A stretch of 55,254 bases of DNA from Oscillospiraceae bacterium (GTDB lineage Bacteria > Bacillota > Clostridia > Oscillospirales > Oscillospiraceae), in NCBI GenBank assembly GCA_016282135.1, contig JAEEKA010000108.1, positions 1 through 55,254 on the forward strand, given 5' to 3'. Below the pieces are notes generated by a model, which saw only the letters and a list, made by a program, of their open reading frames with translations, searched no databases and was not told the origin of the DNA. The position numbers and the translations under genes are program-made. Every line of letters starts with the position of its first letter. Position 1 is the stretch's first letter. Positions 30,429 to 38,903 of the stretch are shown piece by piece.

Positions 30429-33400
30429 GTGTATCTCAAATCACTTGATCTTCAGGGGTTCAAGAGCTTCCCGGACAAAATCCGGCTCCAGTTCGACGGC
30501 GCCATCACAGCCATTGTGGGCCCCAACGGCTCCGGCAAATCCAATATCTCCGACGCCATTCGCTGGGTCATGGGCGAGCAGAGCTCCAAGTCTCTCCGGG
30601 GCGTCAAGATGGAGGACGTGATCTTTGGCGGCACGCTCAAAAGGCCCCAGCTGGGCTTTGCGGAAGCGAGCCTGGTCTTTGACAACGCGGACCGGTATTT
30701 CGCCATCGACAGCGACGAGGTCATGGTCACCCGCCGATTCTATCGGTCCGGCGAAAATGAATTCTATATCAACAAGCAATCCGTCCGCCTCCGGGACGTG
30801 AACGAGCTGTTCATGGACACCGGCCTTGGCAAGGAGGGCTATTCCAACATTTCCCAGGGACGGATCGACGAGATCCTCTCCGTCAAGAGTACGGACCGCC
30901 GGGAGATATTCGAGGAAGCGGCGGGCATCTCCAAATATCGCCACCGCAAGGAGGAGACAGAGCGCCGTCTGGAGCGTACGGAGGATAATCTGCTTCGTAT
31001 TAACGACAAGATCTCCGAGCTTGAGCTCCAGGTGGGTCCTCTGCGGGAGCAGTCCGAGAAGGCCAAGAAATATCTGGCCCTGCGGGACGAGCTCAAGGGG
31101 CAGGAGGTCGCCCTCTGGCTCCACAGCCTGGAAAGCCTTGCCGCCGCCGCAAAAAAAGCGGAGGAGGACTATAACGCCGCAGCCTTTATTCTGAACCAGG
31201 AGCATGAAAACCTGGAGGCGCTGTACCGGCGATCCGAGACCCTGAACGCGGAGCTCCGGGATCGGGACGCGGAGACTGAAACCCGGCGGGAGCGCATTTC
31301 CGAGGCGGAAGCCGAGCTCCAGCGTATCGCCGGACGGACCGACGTGCTGGAAGGGGAGAAGCGCAACGCCGCGGAAAACCTGACCAGACTGCGCCAGGAA
31401 CTCTCCGATGAGGACGGCCGCCGCGGCGACCTGCGGAGCCAGATTCAGGAGCGTCGGGAGCGCCTGGGCGCCATCGATCTTGAGACACGGGATCTGGAGC
31501 TGCGCCTGGCGGAGATTCGCAAAGAGCTGGATGAGTTGACTGCTTCCTCCGAGGGCATGAATCGCAGCTATCTGGAGCTGCGCAACCGCCACGCCGCCTG
31601 CGTGGCCGATCTGGCCGCCAAGCGAGCGGATATTGCCGCTCTGGTAGAGTCGCTGGACCGAAGCCGGGAGCGGGAACGGGAGCTCTGCGCCGACCGGGAT
31701 GCCTCCTTGCGCAGAAAAGCGGAAACTGAGGAAAAGCTTTCCGCCTGCCGCAAGGCTTTAGCCCAGGCCAGAGAAGAGGCGGAGGGCTGCAAAAATTCTC
31801 TGGCCGGATACGCCCTTCGGCAGAAGGCCCGGGAGGAAAAGGCCGAGCAGCTTCGGCAGGAGCTGCAGGACTGCGGGGTCCGGTTGGACACCGCCAATTC
31901 CCGGCTGCATCTCTTCCGGGAGATGGAACGGGAATATGAGGGCTTTTCCAAGGCCGTCAAATTTGTAATGCAGCAGGCGGAGGCCGGCAGTCTGCGGAAT
32001 ATCCACGGACCTGTCTCCCGCCTGATTCAAACGGATGATCGCTTCTCCGTGGCAATGGAGATTGCTCTTGGCAGCGCCATGCAGCACGTGGTGGTCTCCG
32101 CCGAGGAGGATGCCAAGCAGGCCATTCAGCAGCTCAAGCTGCGGGACGTGGGCCGGGCTACCTTCCTGCCCATTTCCGCCATGGAGAGCCGTGCCCTCCA
32201 GGAAAAGGGCGTGGAGGACTGCCGGGGCTTTGTAGGGATTGCTTCCGCCCTGGTCCGCTGCGAGGATCGCTACCGCCCGGTGGTGGAAAACCTCCTGGGG
32301 CGTACCGTCATCACGGAAACCCTGGACGACGCCATCGCCATGGCCCGCCGCTTCAAGAACCGCTTCAAAATCGTCACCCTGGACGGCCAGGTCATGAACG
32401 CCGGCGGCTCCATGACCGGCGGCAGCGTCAGCAAGTCCGCGGGCGTGCTTTCCCGGGCCAATGAGATCAGCCGTCTGGAAGCTCAAATCACCAAGCTGTC
32501 CGCCCAGAAAGAGGATTTGGCCCGGCAGAGCGCCGAGGCCAACCGGCAGCGGGACCTGGTGGGCTTTGAGCAGACCACGATCCAGGGGAAGCTGCGTGAA
32601 TTTGAGGATCAGATTCTGCGCCTGGAGGGCGAGGAAAAGCAATACAGCGTACTCTATGACGCCATTTGCCAGGCGGGCGCCGGCAATCAGCGGGAAATCG
32701 ACGGCCTTGCCGCCCGGATTGGCACCGACGAACGCCGTCGGGACGCCTTGAAGCGGGACTGTGAGACCCTGGAGGCCAGGGAGACCGAACTGAACGCTTC
32801 CATCGACGCCCTTTCCGTGGACCAGAACGCCCTGAGCCAGGAGGGAAGCGGTCTGACCGACGAGCTTACCGAAAAGAAAATGGCTGTAGCCGGGCTGAAC
32901 GCCGAAAAGCTTACCGCCATGGAGAATCTGCGCCGTCTGGAAGAGCTGGCAGCGGCGATGGAGGGAGACCGGAGCCAGAAGCAGGAGCTGATTGATGATC
33001 TGGAGGTCCAGATGCGGACCCTGGAGGAGCGGATTGCGGAAAATAGAAATGCGCTCAGCGATCAGACAGCCAAAACCGAGGTTCTGCGCACGGCCCATCG
33101 GGAGGCCCTGGACCACCGGAACGAGCTGGAAGCCCAGCGCACCGCTGCCGACCGGGACGCCCAGCAGAAGAATAAGGACATCATCGATCTGGAACGGGAA
33201 TGCGCCCGTCTCGAGGCGAAGAAAAATACTTCTCATCTGGAAGAGAAGCAGATTGTGGACAAGCTCTGGGATACCTACGAGCTGACGCCCTCCACCGCGC
33301 CGGCCCAGGCAGCCGTTCTGGAATCCGTGGCCGCGGCCAATCGCAAGGCGGCGGAGCTGCGCCGGAAGCTTCACGGCCTCGGCACCCCGAACCTGGGAGC

Positions 33401-34004
33401 CATTGAGGAATTCGAGCGGGTCAATGAACGCTACACCTACCTCTCCGGCCAGCGGGACGACGTGCTGCAGTCCAAGCGGGATCTGGAGGGCATCATCCGG
33501 GACATCACCAAGCAGATGACCGAGATTTTCGTGGGCGAGTTTACGCGGATTAACCGCTATTTCGGCGAGACCTTTGTGGAGATGTTCGGCGGCGGACGGG
33601 CTTCCCTGGAGCTGGAGGATCCCAACGATCCCCTGGCCTGCGGCATTGAAATCAAGGTCCAGCCTCCCGGCAAGCAGCTGAAAACCATCACCCTGCTGTC
33701 CGGCGGAGAGAAGGCCTTCGTGGCCATCGCCCTGTACTTTGCCATTCTGAAGGTCCGTCCTACGCCCTTCTGTATGCTGGACGAGATCGACGCAGCCCTG
33801 GACGACCGGAACGTGGAGCGTTTCTCCAACTATCTGCGTCAGCTCTGCGCCAAGACCCAGTTCATCGTCATCACCCACCGCCGGGGCACCATGGAGGAAG
33901 CGGACGCCCTCTTCGGCGTCACCATGCAGGAGCAGGGCGTGTCCAAGATCCTGCACCTGAACCTGGACGAGCTGGAAAAAGAGCTTGGCCTGAATCAACA
34001 ATAA
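30429..34004 (+). CDS. smc: Chromosome partition protein SMC
   Basis: A 1191-residue SMC ATPase: Walker A GPNGSGKS (31-38), two long coiled-coil arms, a hinge (about 526-660, ending GGSMTGGS), signature LLSGGEKAFVAI (about 1088) and Walker B FCMLDEIDAALDD (about 1113). SMC with ScpA/ScpB condenses and segregates replicated chromosomes. GTG 30429 has TAGGAG 7 nt upstream; the ATG at 30411 lacks one. The gene heads an operon with ftsY, as is usual in Firmicutes. The length is normal and no motif is missing. Confidence 0.97.
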   Translation: MYLKSLDLQGFKSFPDKIRLQFDGAITAIVGPNGSGKSNISDAIRWVMGEQSSKSLRGVKMEDVIFGGTLKRPQLGFAEASLVFDNADRYFAIDSDEVMVTRRFYRSGENEFYINKQSVRLRDVNELFMDTGLGKEGYSNISQGRIDEILSVKSTDRREIFEEAAGISKYRHRKEETERRLERTEDNLLRINDKISELELQVGPLREQSEKAKKYLALRDELKGQEVALWLHSLESLAAAAKKAEEDYNAAAFILNQEHENLEALYRRSETLNAELRDRDAETETRRERISEAEAELQRIAGRTDVLEGEKRNAAENLTRLRQELSDEDGRRGDLRSQIQERRERLGAIDLETRDLELRLAEIRKELDELTASSEGMNRSYLELRNRHAACVADLAAKRADIAALVESLDRSRERERELCADRDASLRRKAETEEKLSACRKALAQAREEAEGCKNSLAGYALRQKAREEKAEQLRQELQDCGVRLDTANSRLHLFREMEREYEGFSKAVKFVMQQAEAGSLRNIHGPVSRLIQTDDRFSVAMEIALGSAMQHVVVSAEEDAKQAIQQLKLRDVGRATFLPISAMESRALQEKGVEDCRGFVGIASALVRCEDRYRPVVENLLGRTVITETLDDAIAMARRFKNRFKIVTLDGQVMNAGGSMTGGSVSKSAGVLSRANEISRLEAQITKLSAQKEDLARQSAEANRQRDLVGFEQTTIQGKLREFEDQILRLEGEEKQYSVLYDAICQAGAGNQREIDGLAARIGTDERRRDALKRDCETLEARETELNASIDALSVDQNALSQEGSGLTDELTEKKMAVAGLNAEKLTAMENLRRLEELAAAMEGDRSQKQELIDDLEVQMRTLEERIAENRNALSDQTAKTEVLRTAHREALDHRNELEAQRTAADRDAQQKNKDIIDLERECARLEAKKNTSHLEEKQIVDKLWDTYELTPSTAPAQAAVLESVAAANRKAAELRRKLHGLGTPNLGAIEEFERVNERYTYLSGQRDDVLQSKRDLEGIIRDITKQMTEIFVGEFTRINRYFGETFVEMFGGGRASLELEDPNDPLACGIEIKVQPPGKQLKTITLLSGGEKAFVAIALYFAILKVRPTPFCMLDEIDAALDDRNVERFSNYLRQLCAKTQFIVITHRRGTMEEADALFGVTMQEQGVSKILHLNLDELEKELGLNQQ

Positions 34005-34024
34005 TCACCTGTGAGGTTTGAAAT

Positions 34025-34918
34025 ATGGGATTTTTTGAAAAGATCAAAAAGGGACTTACCAAAACAAGAACTGCCCTCAGCGGACTCTTTGCCGGCGAAT
34101 ACGAGGTAGACGACGAGTTCTATGACGAGCTGGAAGAACGACTGATCCTGGCCGATTTGGGCGTGGACATCGCCTCCCGGGCTGTGGAGCAGCTGCGAAC
34201 CGCCGCCTATGAGAAAATGCTGACCACCCCCGCCAAGGTGCGGGACGCCCTGGCGGACATTTTGACAGACATTCTGAACGTGGGCGACCCTGCGCTGAAC
34301 ATCGGCACAAAGCCCTCCGTGATTCTGGTGATCGGCGTCAACGGCGTGGGCAAGACCACCACCATCGGCAAGCTGGCCAATCAGCTGGCGGAGGCGGGCA
34401 AGCGGGTCCTGCTCTGCGCCGGCGATACCTTCCGGGCCGCCGCCGCGGACCAGCTGGAAATCTGGGCCAACCGGGCAAGCGTAGAGCTGGTCCGGCAGCA
34501 TGAGGGGGCGGATCCTGCCTCTGTGGTCTTTGACGGTATTTCCGCCGCCAAGGCCAGGAACGTGGACGTCATCATCATTGATACAGCCGGACGCCTCCAC
34601 AACAAGGCAAACCTGATGAACGAACTGGGCAAGATCAACCGGGTCATTGACCGGGAGCTGCCGAACGCCTGCAAGGAGGTTCTGCTGGTTCTGGACGGCA
34701 CTACCGGACAGAACGGCCTGACGCAGGCCCGCCAGTTCCAGCAGATCGCCGGGGTCACCGGCATCGTCCTGACCAAGCTGGACGGCACTGCCAAGGGCGG
34801 CATCGTCATCGCCGTGGCGGACAGCCTGCAGATCCCTGTCAAGTACATCGGCGTGGGCGAGGGCATCGACGATCTCATGCCCTTCCAAAGCCGCGAATTT
34901 GTGGAAGCGTTGATTTGA
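34025..34918 (+). CDS. ftsY: Signal recognition particle receptor FtsY
   Basis: A 297-residue SRP-type GTPase consisting of the N and G domains: [15 protein letters not shown] (about 104-118), [21 protein letters not shown] (about 186) and [10 protein letters not shown] (about 250). The acidic A domain of proteobacterial FtsY is absent; only a short amphipathic N-terminus ([13 protein letters not shown]) remains for membrane contact, which is common in Gram-positives. It docks ribosome-SRP complexes at the membrane. A GAGGT motif precedes the ATG, 20 nt after smc. Confidence 0.96.
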   Translation: MGFFEKIKKGLTKTRTALSGLFAGEYEVDDEFYDELEERLILADLGVDIASRAVEQLRTAAYEKMLTTPAKVRDALADILTDILNVGDPALNIGTKPSVILVIGVNGVGKTTTIGKLANQLAEAGKRVLLCAGDTFRAAAADQLEIWANRASVELVRQHEGADPASVVFDGISAAKARNVDVIIIDTAGRLHNKANLMNELGKINRVIDRELPNACKEVLLVLDGTTGQNGLTQARQFQQIAGVTGIVLTKLDGTAKGGIVIAVADSLQIPVKYIGVGEGIDDLMPFQSREFVEALI

Positions 34919-34928
34919 GGGAATGGAT

Positions 34929-35642
34929 ATGATTCGGATCGACGGACGAAAGCTCGACCAGCTTCGGCCAGTGAAGCTTACTCCAAACTTTACAAAATTT
35001 GCCGAGGGCTCCTGCCTGATTGAAATGGGCAACACGGTGGTCCTATGCAACGCCTCTGTGGAGGACAAGGTTCCGCCCCACGTGAAGCAGGGCGGCTGGA
35101 TCACTGCGGAGTATTCCATGCTGCCCCGGGCCAACCGGGAGCGGTCCAAACGGGACATTTCCAAGCTGAAGCTCTCCTCCCGGAGCGCGGAGATTCAGCG
35201 GCTGATCGGCCGCAGTCTCCGCAGCGCGGCGAATCTCGCTGCCCTGGGGGAGCGGACCATCACCATTGACTGCGACGTGCTCCAGGGCGACGGCGGCACC
35301 AGGACGGCTTCCGTCACCGGCGGCTTCCTGGCCCTTGCCCTGGCCCTACAGCGGCTGGTGGAACGGGGAGAGCTGGATCATATTCCGCTGTTGGACTATG
35401 TGAGCGGCGTCTCCGCCGGAATCGTGGACAACACGCCCATGCTGGACCTCTGCTACGAGGAGGACAGCAGCGCCATGGTGGATATGAACTGCGTTATGAC
35501 CGCTGACGGCCGGATCATCGAGCTCCAGGGCACCGGCGAAGCCAGACCCTTTACCCGGGAGGAACAGAGCGTCCTGCTGGATCTGTGCCGGAAGGGAAAC
35601 GAGGAGCTCTGTGAAATGCTCAGGAGGTATGTGCGTCTATGA
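34929..35642 (+). CDS. rph: Ribonuclease PH
   Basis: A 237-residue phosphorolytic 3'-5' exonuclease: RIDGRKLDQLRPVKL at the start, GGWITAEYSMLPRANRER, QRLIGRSLRSA, the catalytic DCDVLQGDGGTRTASVTG and DLCYEEDSSAMVDMN. It trims tRNA 3' ends. ATG 34929 has GAGGGA at a 6-nt distance, making it more likely than ATG 34923 two codons earlier. The stop overlaps the rdgB start (ATGA). The rph-rdgB pair is common and links RNA turnover with nucleotide-pool cleaning. Confidence 0.95.
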   Translation: MIRIDGRKLDQLRPVKLTPNFTKFAEGSCLIEMGNTVVLCNASVEDKVPPHVKQGGWITAEYSMLPRANRERSKRDISKLKLSSRSAEIQRLIGRSLRSAANLAALGERTITIDCDVLQGDGGTRTASVTGGFLALALALQRLVERGELDHIPLLDYVSGVSAGIVDNTPMLDLCYEEDSSAMVDMNCVMTADGRIIELQGTGEARPFTREEQSVLLDLCRKGNEELCEMLRRYVRL

Positions 35643-36232
35643 AGGTCGTCCTTGCTTCCCAGAACCGTCACAAGCTGGCGGAGATACAGGCAATCCTGGC
35701 CCAATATGATATGGAGCTGGTGCTCCAGTCCGACCTGGGCGTCCATGTGGATGTGGACGAAACCGGCGCCACCTTTGAGGAAAACTCCCTGCTCAAAGCC
35801 AAAGCTGTCATGGAGGCCGCCAGAATGCCCGCCATCGCGGATGATTCCGGCCTCTGCGTAGACGTGCTGGGGGGTGCCCCGGGCATCTATTCCGCCCGCT
35901 ACGGGGCTCCGGACTGCGTCACCGACCGGGATCGGCTGAACTATCTGCTGAAAAATATGCGGGGCATCCGCTCCGAGGAGCGTACCGCCCGCTTTGTGTG
36001 TGTCATTACCCTGCTGTATCCCGACGGCCGCAAGCTGGTGGCCCGGGGGAGCTGCGAGGGCATGATCGCTTTTGAGCCCAGCGGGGAGGACGGCTTCGGC
36101 TACGATCCCGTCTTCTACATTCCCAGCCAGGGCTGCACCTTTGCCCAAATGGGGGCGGAACGAAAGAACAAGATTTCCCACCGCGCGAACGCATTGCTTC
36201 GACTGGAGCAGATGTTGGAGGAAAACAAATGA
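35639..36232 (+). CDS. rdgB: dITP/XTP pyrophosphatase (RdgB/HAM1)
   Basis: A 197-residue Ham1-family enzyme: ASQNRHKLAEIQAIL near the N-terminus, TFEENSLLKAKAV, IADDSGLCVDVLGGAPGIYSARYG, and GFGYDPVFYIPSQGCTFAQM near the C-terminus. It hydrolyses non-canonical purine NTPs (dITP, XTP) to monophosphates to keep them out of DNA and RNA. Both ends overlap neighbours by 4 nt (ATGA), implying coupled translation with rph and yhbY. Confidence 0.95.
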   Translation: MKVVLASQNRHKLAEIQAILAQYDMELVLQSDLGVHVDVDETGATFEENSLLKAKAVMEAARMPAIADDSGLCVDVLGGAPGIYSARYGAPDCVTDRDRLNYLLKNMRGIRSEERTARFVCVITLLYPDGRKLVARGSCEGMIAFEPSGEDGFGYDPVFYIPSQGCTFAQMGAERKNKISHRANALLRLEQMLEENK

Positions 36233-36675
36233 TTACGAGTAAACAGCGGGCGGAGCTCCGCGCCAAGGCCAACGAGCTGGAAACCACCCTGATGGTGGGC
36301 AAGGAGGGCGTTACGGACGCTCTGGTGGAGGAACTGGATCGGCAGCTGGAAGCCAGGGAACTGGTGAAGGGCAAGGTCCTGGAAACCGCTTTGATGTCCG
36401 CCCGGGAGGTCAGCGATCAGCTCTGCGAGGCCCTGCATGCCGAGGGAATCCAATGCGTGGGCAACAAGTTTGTTGTCTGGCGGCATTCCGAGACCCTTGC
36501 GAAGAAGACCGGAACCGCCAAGGCCAAGATCAAGGTCAATCCCGTCCGGGCCGGCGCCCAGAGACACAGAGCTGCCGCCAAGGCTGAGCGGGAGCGCAAA
36601 AACGAATATTTCAAGCAGACGGCCATTGAGCTTGCCAAGCAGCGCCGCCGCGCGGAACAGGACGGCGAGAAATGA
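36229..36675 (+). CDS. yhbY: YhbY family CRM-domain RNA-binding protein
   Basis: The first ~95 residues form a CRM domain: KQRAELRAKANELETTLMVGKEGVT, a central LVEELDRQLEARELVKGKVL and VGNKFVVWRHSE. YhbY binds pre-50S ribosomal particles. Residues about 96-148 are a Lys/Arg/Ala-rich helical tail (RAGAQRHRAAAKAERERK) that is longer than in the ~97-residue classical YhbY and likely adds RNA affinity. ATGA overlaps link it to rdgB and nadD. Confidence 0.9.
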   Translation: MITSKQRAELRAKANELETTLMVGKEGVTDALVEELDRQLEARELVKGKVLETALMSAREVSDQLCEALHAEGIQCVGNKFVVWRHSETLAKKTGTAKAKIKVNPVRAGAQRHRAAAKAERERKNEYFKQTAIELAKQRRRAEQDGEK

Positions 36676-37871
36676 GGATCGGCGTCTACGGAGGCAGCTT
36701 CAATCCGCCCCACACCGGCCATGCGCTGGCCGCGTCGGAGCTGATTAAGAACCTGAACCTGGACCGTCTTCTGATTGTACCCGCCGCCGACCCGCCCCAC
36801 AAGACTCTGCCAGCCGGCTCTCCCACGCCGGAGCAGCGGCTGGCACTCTGCCGGGCCGCCTTCGGCGGGATTGCCGGGGCCCAGATCTGCGATCTGGAGA
36901 TCCGCCGGGAAGGGAAGAGCTACACCGTGGATACGCTTGCGGCTCTGCGGGAGCAGTACCCGGATGATGAACTGATTCTGGTCATGGGGACGGATATGTT
37001 CCTGTCCTTTTCCACCTGGCGGGAGCCGGAACGGATCCTTTCCCTGGCTGCCCTGGCGGTGATGCGCCGGGACGACAGGACTGAGACATGGGAAAGCGTT
37101 GTCCGGGAGGCGGAGCGCCTGCGGCGGGAGCTTGGAGCGAAAGTGATTGCCGTGGAGAACCGCTGCGAGCAGATTTCCTCTACCGCGGTCCGCCGCCTGC
37201 TGGCCTTCCATGCGCCGGATTGCCTGAATCCGGGCGCCTTGGATATGATTCTGGAGCATGGCTGGTATCTCACGGGTTCAGAGCTGAAAGGCCTGCCTTA
37301 TTCGAGACTGGAAGAGGTATCCCTCTCTTTGCACGACGAGGGCAGAAGGCCCCACGTGCTGGGAACTGCCGATACGGCGGCCACTCTGGCGGAGCGCTGG
37401 GGCGCGGACCCGGATACGGCCCGCCGCGCCGGAATCCTGCACGACATTACCAAAGCGCTTTCCGGAAAGGAACAGTTGCATCTGTGCCGCAGATATGATA
37501 TGATGCTTACCACCCTCCAGCGGGAAAATCCCAAGCTTCTTCACGCCAAGACCGGCGCGGTTGTGGCCCGGGAGGTATTCGGAGAGCCGGAGGAAATTGT
37601 CAACGCGATCTGGTGGCACACCACCGGGCGGGCAGAAATGACTCTGCTGGAGAAAATCATCTATATTGCCGACTATATGGAGCCCAATCGTCGATTTGAC
37701 GGGGTGGAGATTTTGCGGGAGCTGGTCTGGAAGGATCTGGACGCCGCCGTGTTTCACGGCCTGGATCAGGCAGTCGCTCATGTTCGCAAGCAGGGTATGC
37801 CCCTGGATTCCGACTCCCTTTCCGCCTGGAATTACTACCGAAACCAAACCGAGAGGAGACTAAGCTTGTGA
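36672..37871 (+). CDS. nadD: NadD-YqeK fusion: nicotinate-nucleotide adenylyltransferase plus HD-domain Ap4A hydrolase
   Basis: A 399-residue two-domain protein. Residues 1-200 are NadD: GGSFNPPHTGHA (nucleotidyltransferase HxGH), GTDMFLSFSTWREPERIL and ISSTAVRRLL; it makes NaAD in NAD synthesis. Residues about 205-399 are a YqeK HD hydrolase: HVLGTADTAATLAERWG, GILHDITKAL (HD pair), LLHAKTGAVVA and WWHTTGRAEMTLLEKIIYIADYMEP; YqeK cleaves diadenosine tetraphosphate. The separate nadD-yqeK genes of Bacillus are joined here by a short linker. ATGA overlaps yhbY; the GTG of the next gene overlaps its stop. Confidence 0.94.
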   Translation: MRIGVYGGSFNPPHTGHALAASELIKNLNLDRLLIVPAADPPHKTLPAGSPTPEQRLALCRAAFGGIAGAQICDLEIRREGKSYTVDTLAALREQYPDDELILVMGTDMFLSFSTWREPERILSLAALAVMRRDDRTETWESVVREAERLRRELGAKVIAVENRCEQISSTAVRRLLAFHAPDCLNPGALDMILEHGWYLTGSELKGLPYSRLEEVSLSLHDEGRRPHVLGTADTAATLAERWGADPDTARRAGILHDITKALSGKEQLHLCRRYDMMLTTLQRENPKLLHAKTGAVVAREVFGEPEEIVNAIWWHTTGRAEMTLLEKIIYIADYMEPNRRFDGVEILRELVWKDLDAAVFHGLDQAVAHVRKQGMPLDSDSLSAWNYYRNQTERRLSL

Positions 37872-38521
37872 ATCTCTTTGAAAATGATACAGAAAACGTG
37901 GCTGATGAGCTGGATTCGGAAAACATGAAGCAGGCTGAAATGCCCGAAATTGAAACGGACGCCCTCCTGAAAAAATTGGAAGAAGTACTCGAAATCACAG
38001 ACAGCGAGAAGCCTGACACCGCCGCCTCCACGGAGGAAAGCGCGGAGAAGGCTCCTGCGGAGCAGAAGAACGAGAAGCCCGCTTTACAGGAAAAACCTTC
38101 GTCCTTCCAGGATGAAACGATTCCCGCGGCATCTTTCGTCCCGAAGGCAAGGCCCGCGGCAAACGCCGGGCAGGAGCCTACCGCCCGATTCTCTATGGAC
38201 ACTGTGGACGATGAGAATCTGATCGCGGAGCTCCACGCGCTGATCGGAGATCCGGTCAAGCCAAAGCCCGCCGCGGGCCGGTCCAACTCTCCCGCTTCGG
38301 TCACGCCCGCGCCTCGCACAGCCCCCGCACCCCGGCCTGTTGCCCGCATCACCCCGGACGCGCTGAAGGACGTACCGGAGGACTATGAGGACGTGGCGGA
38401 GGCGGATACGCTGGGTGTCCCCGGCTGGCTCAAAGGCCTGTTTATACTGCTGATCTCTCTGCTGTTGGGTGCGATGACCTTCTACGCGGTGGCGTCCGAC
38501 GTCATCGGCGAGATTTTCTGA
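37868..38521 (+). CDS. Single-span acidic/Pro-rich membrane protein, unknown function
   Basis: A 217-residue protein with a long, acidic, probably disordered cytoplasmic part rich in Glu, Ala and Pro (for example AVTPAPRTAPAPRPVA-like stretches near 140-155) and one membrane span near the C-terminus (about 190-210: GLFILLISLLLGAMTFYAVA). GTG 37868 overlaps the nadD-yqeK stop; AGGAG lies about 9 nt upstream. In relatives this slot often holds a LytR-type protein, but no LytR domain is present here. I do not recognise a family and infer no function beyond membrane tethering. Confidence 0.8.
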   Translation: MNLFENDTENVADELDSENMKQAEMPEIETDALLKKLEEVLEITDSEKPDTAASTEESAEKAPAEQKNEKPALQEKPSSFQDETIPAASFVPKARPAANAGQEPTARFSMDTVDDENLIAELHALIGDPVKPKPAAGRSNSPASVTPAPRTAPAPRPVARITPDALKDVPEDYEDVAEADTLGVPGWLKGLFILLISLLLGAMTFYAVASDVIGEIF

Positions 38522-38555
38522 TCCCAAAACGAACTTCAATGGAAGGAATGATATT

Positions 38556-38900
38556 ATGAATACAAAGGAAATCGCCCTCGCCGCCGCCAAGGCGATGGAG
38601 GAAAAGAAAGGCGTCGGCATTAAGCTTCTGGAGGTCACCGAGGTTACCACGCTGGCGGAGTACTTTCTGATCTGCACCGGCACGTCCAATACCCATGTCA
38701 ATACCCTGTGCGACGCTGTGGAAGAGGCCGTAGAGGCCTGCGGCGAAGCCCTGCTGCACCGGGAAGGCCATCGGAGCGGGACCTGGGTTTTGCTGGATTT
38801 CGGCTCCCTGGTCTGCCACGTCTTCACTGACGAGACTCGCCAGTTCTATGATCTGGAGCGGATGTGGAACGACGCAAAACCGGTACCTCTGGAGGATTGA
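38556..38900 (+). CDS. rsfS: Ribosomal silencing factor RsfS
   Basis: A 114-residue Iojap/YbeB protein: AAAKAMEEKKGVGIKLLEVTEVT, the conserved YFLICTGTSNTHVNTL, GTWVLLDFGSLVCHVFTDETRQFYDLERMW. RsfS binds uL14 on the large subunit and blocks subunit joining when nutrients are low. It follows nadD-yqeK by one gene and precedes leuS by 3 nt, a conserved Firmicutes order. AAGGAATG precedes the ATG. Length and motif are normal. Confidence 0.95.
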   Translation: MNTKEIALAAAKAMEEKKGVGIKLLEVTEVTTLAEYFLICTGTSNTHVNTLCDAVEEAVEACGEALLHREGHRSGTWVLLDFGSLVCHVFTDETRQFYDLERMWNDAKPVPLED

Positions 38901-38903
38901 TTC

